Source: Camelimonas abortus
GTDB lineage: Bacteria; Pseudomonadota; Alphaproteobacteria; Rhizobiales; Beijerinckiaceae
Direction: 5' to 3' (one strand)
Length of the DNA stretch: 8,175 nt
Assembly (NCBI RefSeq): GCF_042647165.1
Contig: NZ_JBHRUV010000093.1
The translations under genes were made by a program, and so were the position numbers. Positions 6,853 through 8,175 of this stretch are shown one piece after another. The first letter of the stretch is position 1, and each line of letters opens with the position of its first letter. The notes under the pieces are model-generated. The model did not search any database and was not told the DNA's origin. It saw nothing but the letters and a program-made list of their open reading frames with translations.

Positions 6853-6943
6853 CCGGTTCACGGCTGGAGCGCGGCTCCGCCATGAACGCATCGCTTGCAC
6901 GGCGACTTGTCCACTGTTTCCGTCAGATTTGCAAATGAATCCG

Positions 6944-6963
6944 CATGACGTCCCAACGTCATG
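6944..6963. promoter_or_regulatory. Perfect 8-4-8 palindrome, candidate operator
   Basis: CATGACGT (6944-6951), CCCA (6952-6955) and ACGTCATG (6956-6963) form a perfect inverted repeat in the 204-bp gap between divergent ispB and the DUF2007 gene. A second, shorter perfect palindrome, ATTTGCAAAT, is at 6927-6936, followed at once by GAATC (6937-6941), a GANTC site of the kind methylated by CcrM. The size and symmetry suit a dimeric regulator, but I cannot name the protein. It could also form an RNA hairpin. Confidence 0.45.
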
Positions 6964-7010
6964 ACAGCGACGGATTGCCCCTCGCGTCCGCCGCCGCCGC
7001 CCGCGCGGCG

Positions 7011-7039
7011 TTGGGGGCCGCAGCCGCCGGTGTTATACA
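7011..7039 (+). promoter_or_regulatory. Weak candidate promoter of the DUF2007-methyltransferase operon
   Basis: TTGGGG (7011-7016) and TATACA (7034-7039) are separated by 17 bases; each matches the sigma-70 consensus at 4/6 positions. The predicted transcription start is at 7045-7046, on the ATG itself, so the transcript may be leaderless. Much of the surrounding sequence is GC-rich, which makes this AT-containing -10 stand out. Confidence 0.35.
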
Positions 7040-7044
7040 CGGGC

Positions 7045-7275
7045 ATGAACGAATTGCTGCGCACCAATGACATCGTCGCCCTCGGCCTCATGTGCGGCCT
7101 GCTGGACCAGGCCGGCGTGCCCAACATGGTCGCCGATTTTCACGCAAGCGCCGTGGAGGGCTCCATCGGCGCCGTGCCGCGCCGGCTGATGGTGGCCGCC
7201 GGCATGCTGGATTACGCGCGGGCCGTGCTGGCCGACGCCGGCCTCGCCGAATATCTGCCGGACGCGGGCCCGTGA
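7045..7275 (+). CDS. DUF2007 family protein (putative signal-transducing protein)
   Basis: The product is 76 residues, the usual size for this small family (PF09413). The ATG at 7045 gives MNELLRTNDIVALGLMCGLLDQAGV, which matches how family members begin, then VADFHASAVEGSIGAVPRRLMVA and a closing DYARAVLADAGL helix. The family has a compact alpha/beta fold related to PII-like or ACT-like domains; its ligand and role are not established. No Shine-Dalgarno sequence precedes the ATG. The stop codon overlaps the GTG start of the methyltransferase (GTGA at 7272-7275), so the two proteins are almost certainly made together by translational coupling. I recall the same pairing in other Alphaproteobacteria, which suggests a functional link such as a regulatory subunit, but that is inference. 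Confidence 0.85.
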   Translation: MNELLRTNDIVALGLMCGLLDQAGVPNMVADFHASAVEGSIGAVPRRLMVAAGMLDYARAVLADAGLAEYLPDAGP

Positions 7276-8138
7276 GCGCGCCGGGTTTCGCCGCATCGCC
7301 GGACGTCACCCTCGACGCCTTTCTGGGCGGCCGGCTGACGCTGGCCCAGTTCCGCCGCGGCCACCACCGCGCCGGCACCGACGGCGTGCTGGCGGCCATG
7401 GCCGCCGCCCCGCTGGCGGCGGAGATGGCGGCGCGCAGCCCGGACGGCGCCGTTGACGTGCTCGACATGGGCGCCGGCTGCGGCGTCATCGGCCTCGCCG
7501 TCGCCCAGGCCGTTCCGCGCGCGCGCGTCGCCCTGGCCGAGCGGGACGCGCAGCTGGCGGCGCTGTGCCGGGACAACGCCAGCCGCAACGGCCTCGCGCA
7601 ACGCGTGCGCGTGGCGGAGGCGGACCTGCTCGCCCGCCCGGCGGAGCTGGCCGCCGCCGGCCTCGCGCCCGGGAGCCAGGATCTGGTGGTCACCAACCCG
7701 CCGTGGTTCGCTCCTGGCCGCGTGCGCCCCTCCCCCGGCGACGGCCGGCGCGCCGCCCATGTGTTCGCGCCGGAGGACTCCGCCGCGGAGGCGCCGCTGG
7801 CGGCGTGGCTGCGCGCCGCCTGCCGGCTGTTGCGGCCGGGGGGGCTGCTGCTGGTCATTCACCGGGCGGAAGCGCTGCCGGAGCTGCTGGCCAGCATGGC
7901 GCGGCGCTTCGGCGACATCCGCGTCGCGCCGGTGGCGCCGCGCGCCGGCGCGCCGGCCGTCCGCGTGCTGGTCCGGGCCGCGCGGGGGCGGCGCAGCCCC
8001 TTCGTGCTGGAGCCGGCGCTCACGCTGCATGAGGCGGACGGGCGTTTCACGCCGCTGGCCGGCGCCGTTCACGCCGGCGCGCCGCTGCCGTGGGGCAGCT
8101 GGGGCGCGGCGGCGGGGGCAGACGGCGCCGGCGGCTGA
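7272..8138 (+). CDS. TrmN6/YfiC-like SAM-dependent methyltransferase
   Basis: The product is 288 residues from the GTG at 7272, which overlaps the upstream stop by 4 bp (GTGA). The frame is open further upstream inside the DUF2007 gene, but the homologous N-terminus DVTLDAFLGGRLTLAQFRRG lies just after this GTG. It is followed by HHRAGTDGVLAA; motif I for S-adenosylmethionine, VLDMGAGCGVIGLA, at 63-75; an acidic residue in ALAERDAQ; and the catalytic NPPW at 142-145, characteristic of enzymes that methylate exocyclic amino groups, especially adenine N6. This is the COG4123 family; E. coli TrmN6 makes m6A37 in tRNA1(Val). The protein is longer than E. coli TrmN6 (about 245), mainly through Ala/Arg-rich loops and a Gly/Ala-rich tail. 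The substrate may be tRNA or another RNA or protein, so the function is given at family level only. Nothing clear follows in the last 37 bases. Confidence 0.85.
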   Translation: MSAPGFAASPDVTLDAFLGGRLTLAQFRRGHHRAGTDGVLAAMAAAPLAAEMAARSPDGAVDVLDMGAGCGVIGLAVAQAVPRARVALAERDAQLAALCRDNASRNGLAQRVRVAEADLLARPAELAAAGLAPGSQDLVVTNPPWFAPGRVRPSPGDGRRAAHVFAPEDSAAEAPLAAWLRAACRLLRPGGLLLVIHRAEALPELLASMARRFGDIRVAPVAPRAGAPAVRVLVRAARGRRSPFVLEPALTLHEADGRFTPLAGAVHAGAPLPWGSWGAAAGADGAGG

Positions 8139-8175
8139 GACGGCGGCCGGCGCCGCGACCGGACCGGCGGCGGCG

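Noticed and set aside
8139..8175. Terminator or start of another gene after the methyltransferase
   Set aside because: Only 37 GC-rich bases remain. Self-complementary GGC/GCC runs are present but give no defined hairpin plus T-tract.

Overview
The window looks like chromosomal DNA of a very GC-rich alphaproteobacterium (above 70% GC by eye). The evidence is a Ros/MucR-family regulator, a family essentially confined to Alphaproteobacteria; a DUF2007 gene coupled to a TrmN6-like methyltransferase and divergent from a long-chain polyprenyl diphosphate synthase, an arrangement I recall from that class; and an intergenic palindrome of the 'GTCATGCCCGGG' type common in alphaproteobacterial genomes. 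I cannot name the genus.

Layout. (1) 2-1114 (+): the 3' part of a SleB-like cell wall hydrolase whose start lies outside the window. (2) 1115-1624: GC-rich, no gene seen. (3) 2104-1625 (-): a MucR/Ros regulator with a GTG start, a strong ribosome binding site, and a probable promoter about 200 nt upstream in an AT-rich island. (4) 2620-3618 (+): an AcuI/YhdH-type NADPH-dependent acrylyl-CoA reductase family oxidoreductase. (5) 4661-3678 (-): a LysR-type regulator, divergent from (6) 4790-5389 (+), a WrbA NAD(P)H:quinone oxidoreductase; the space between them holds a perfect palindrome that fits a LysR operator. (7) 5390-5823: a gene-free stretch with an exact 162-bp direct repeat whose copies are separated by a single N, probably an assembly join. 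Each copy carries a palindromic intergenic repeat. (8) 6840-5824 (-): a long-chain polyprenyl diphosphate synthase (IspB type) with a TTG start. (9) 7045-7275 (+) and 7272-8138 (+): a DUF2007 protein and a TrmN6-like methyltransferase joined by a 4-bp GTGA overlap.

How the genes may work together. IspB makes the isoprenoid tail of ubiquinone. WrbA reduces quinones with two electrons, probably under control of the divergent LysR protein. The DUF2007 and methyltransferase genes form a two-gene operon. The hydrolase, the MucR regulator and the acrylyl-CoA reductase appear to be independent units.

The region is mostly ordinary housekeeping and regulatory sequence. I found no phage, insertion sequence, CRISPR array, defence system or biosynthetic cluster. 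The points most worth a second look are the N-interrupted duplication, the palindromic repeat, the eroded zinc site and unusual tail of the MucR protein, and the two perfect operator-like palindromes.
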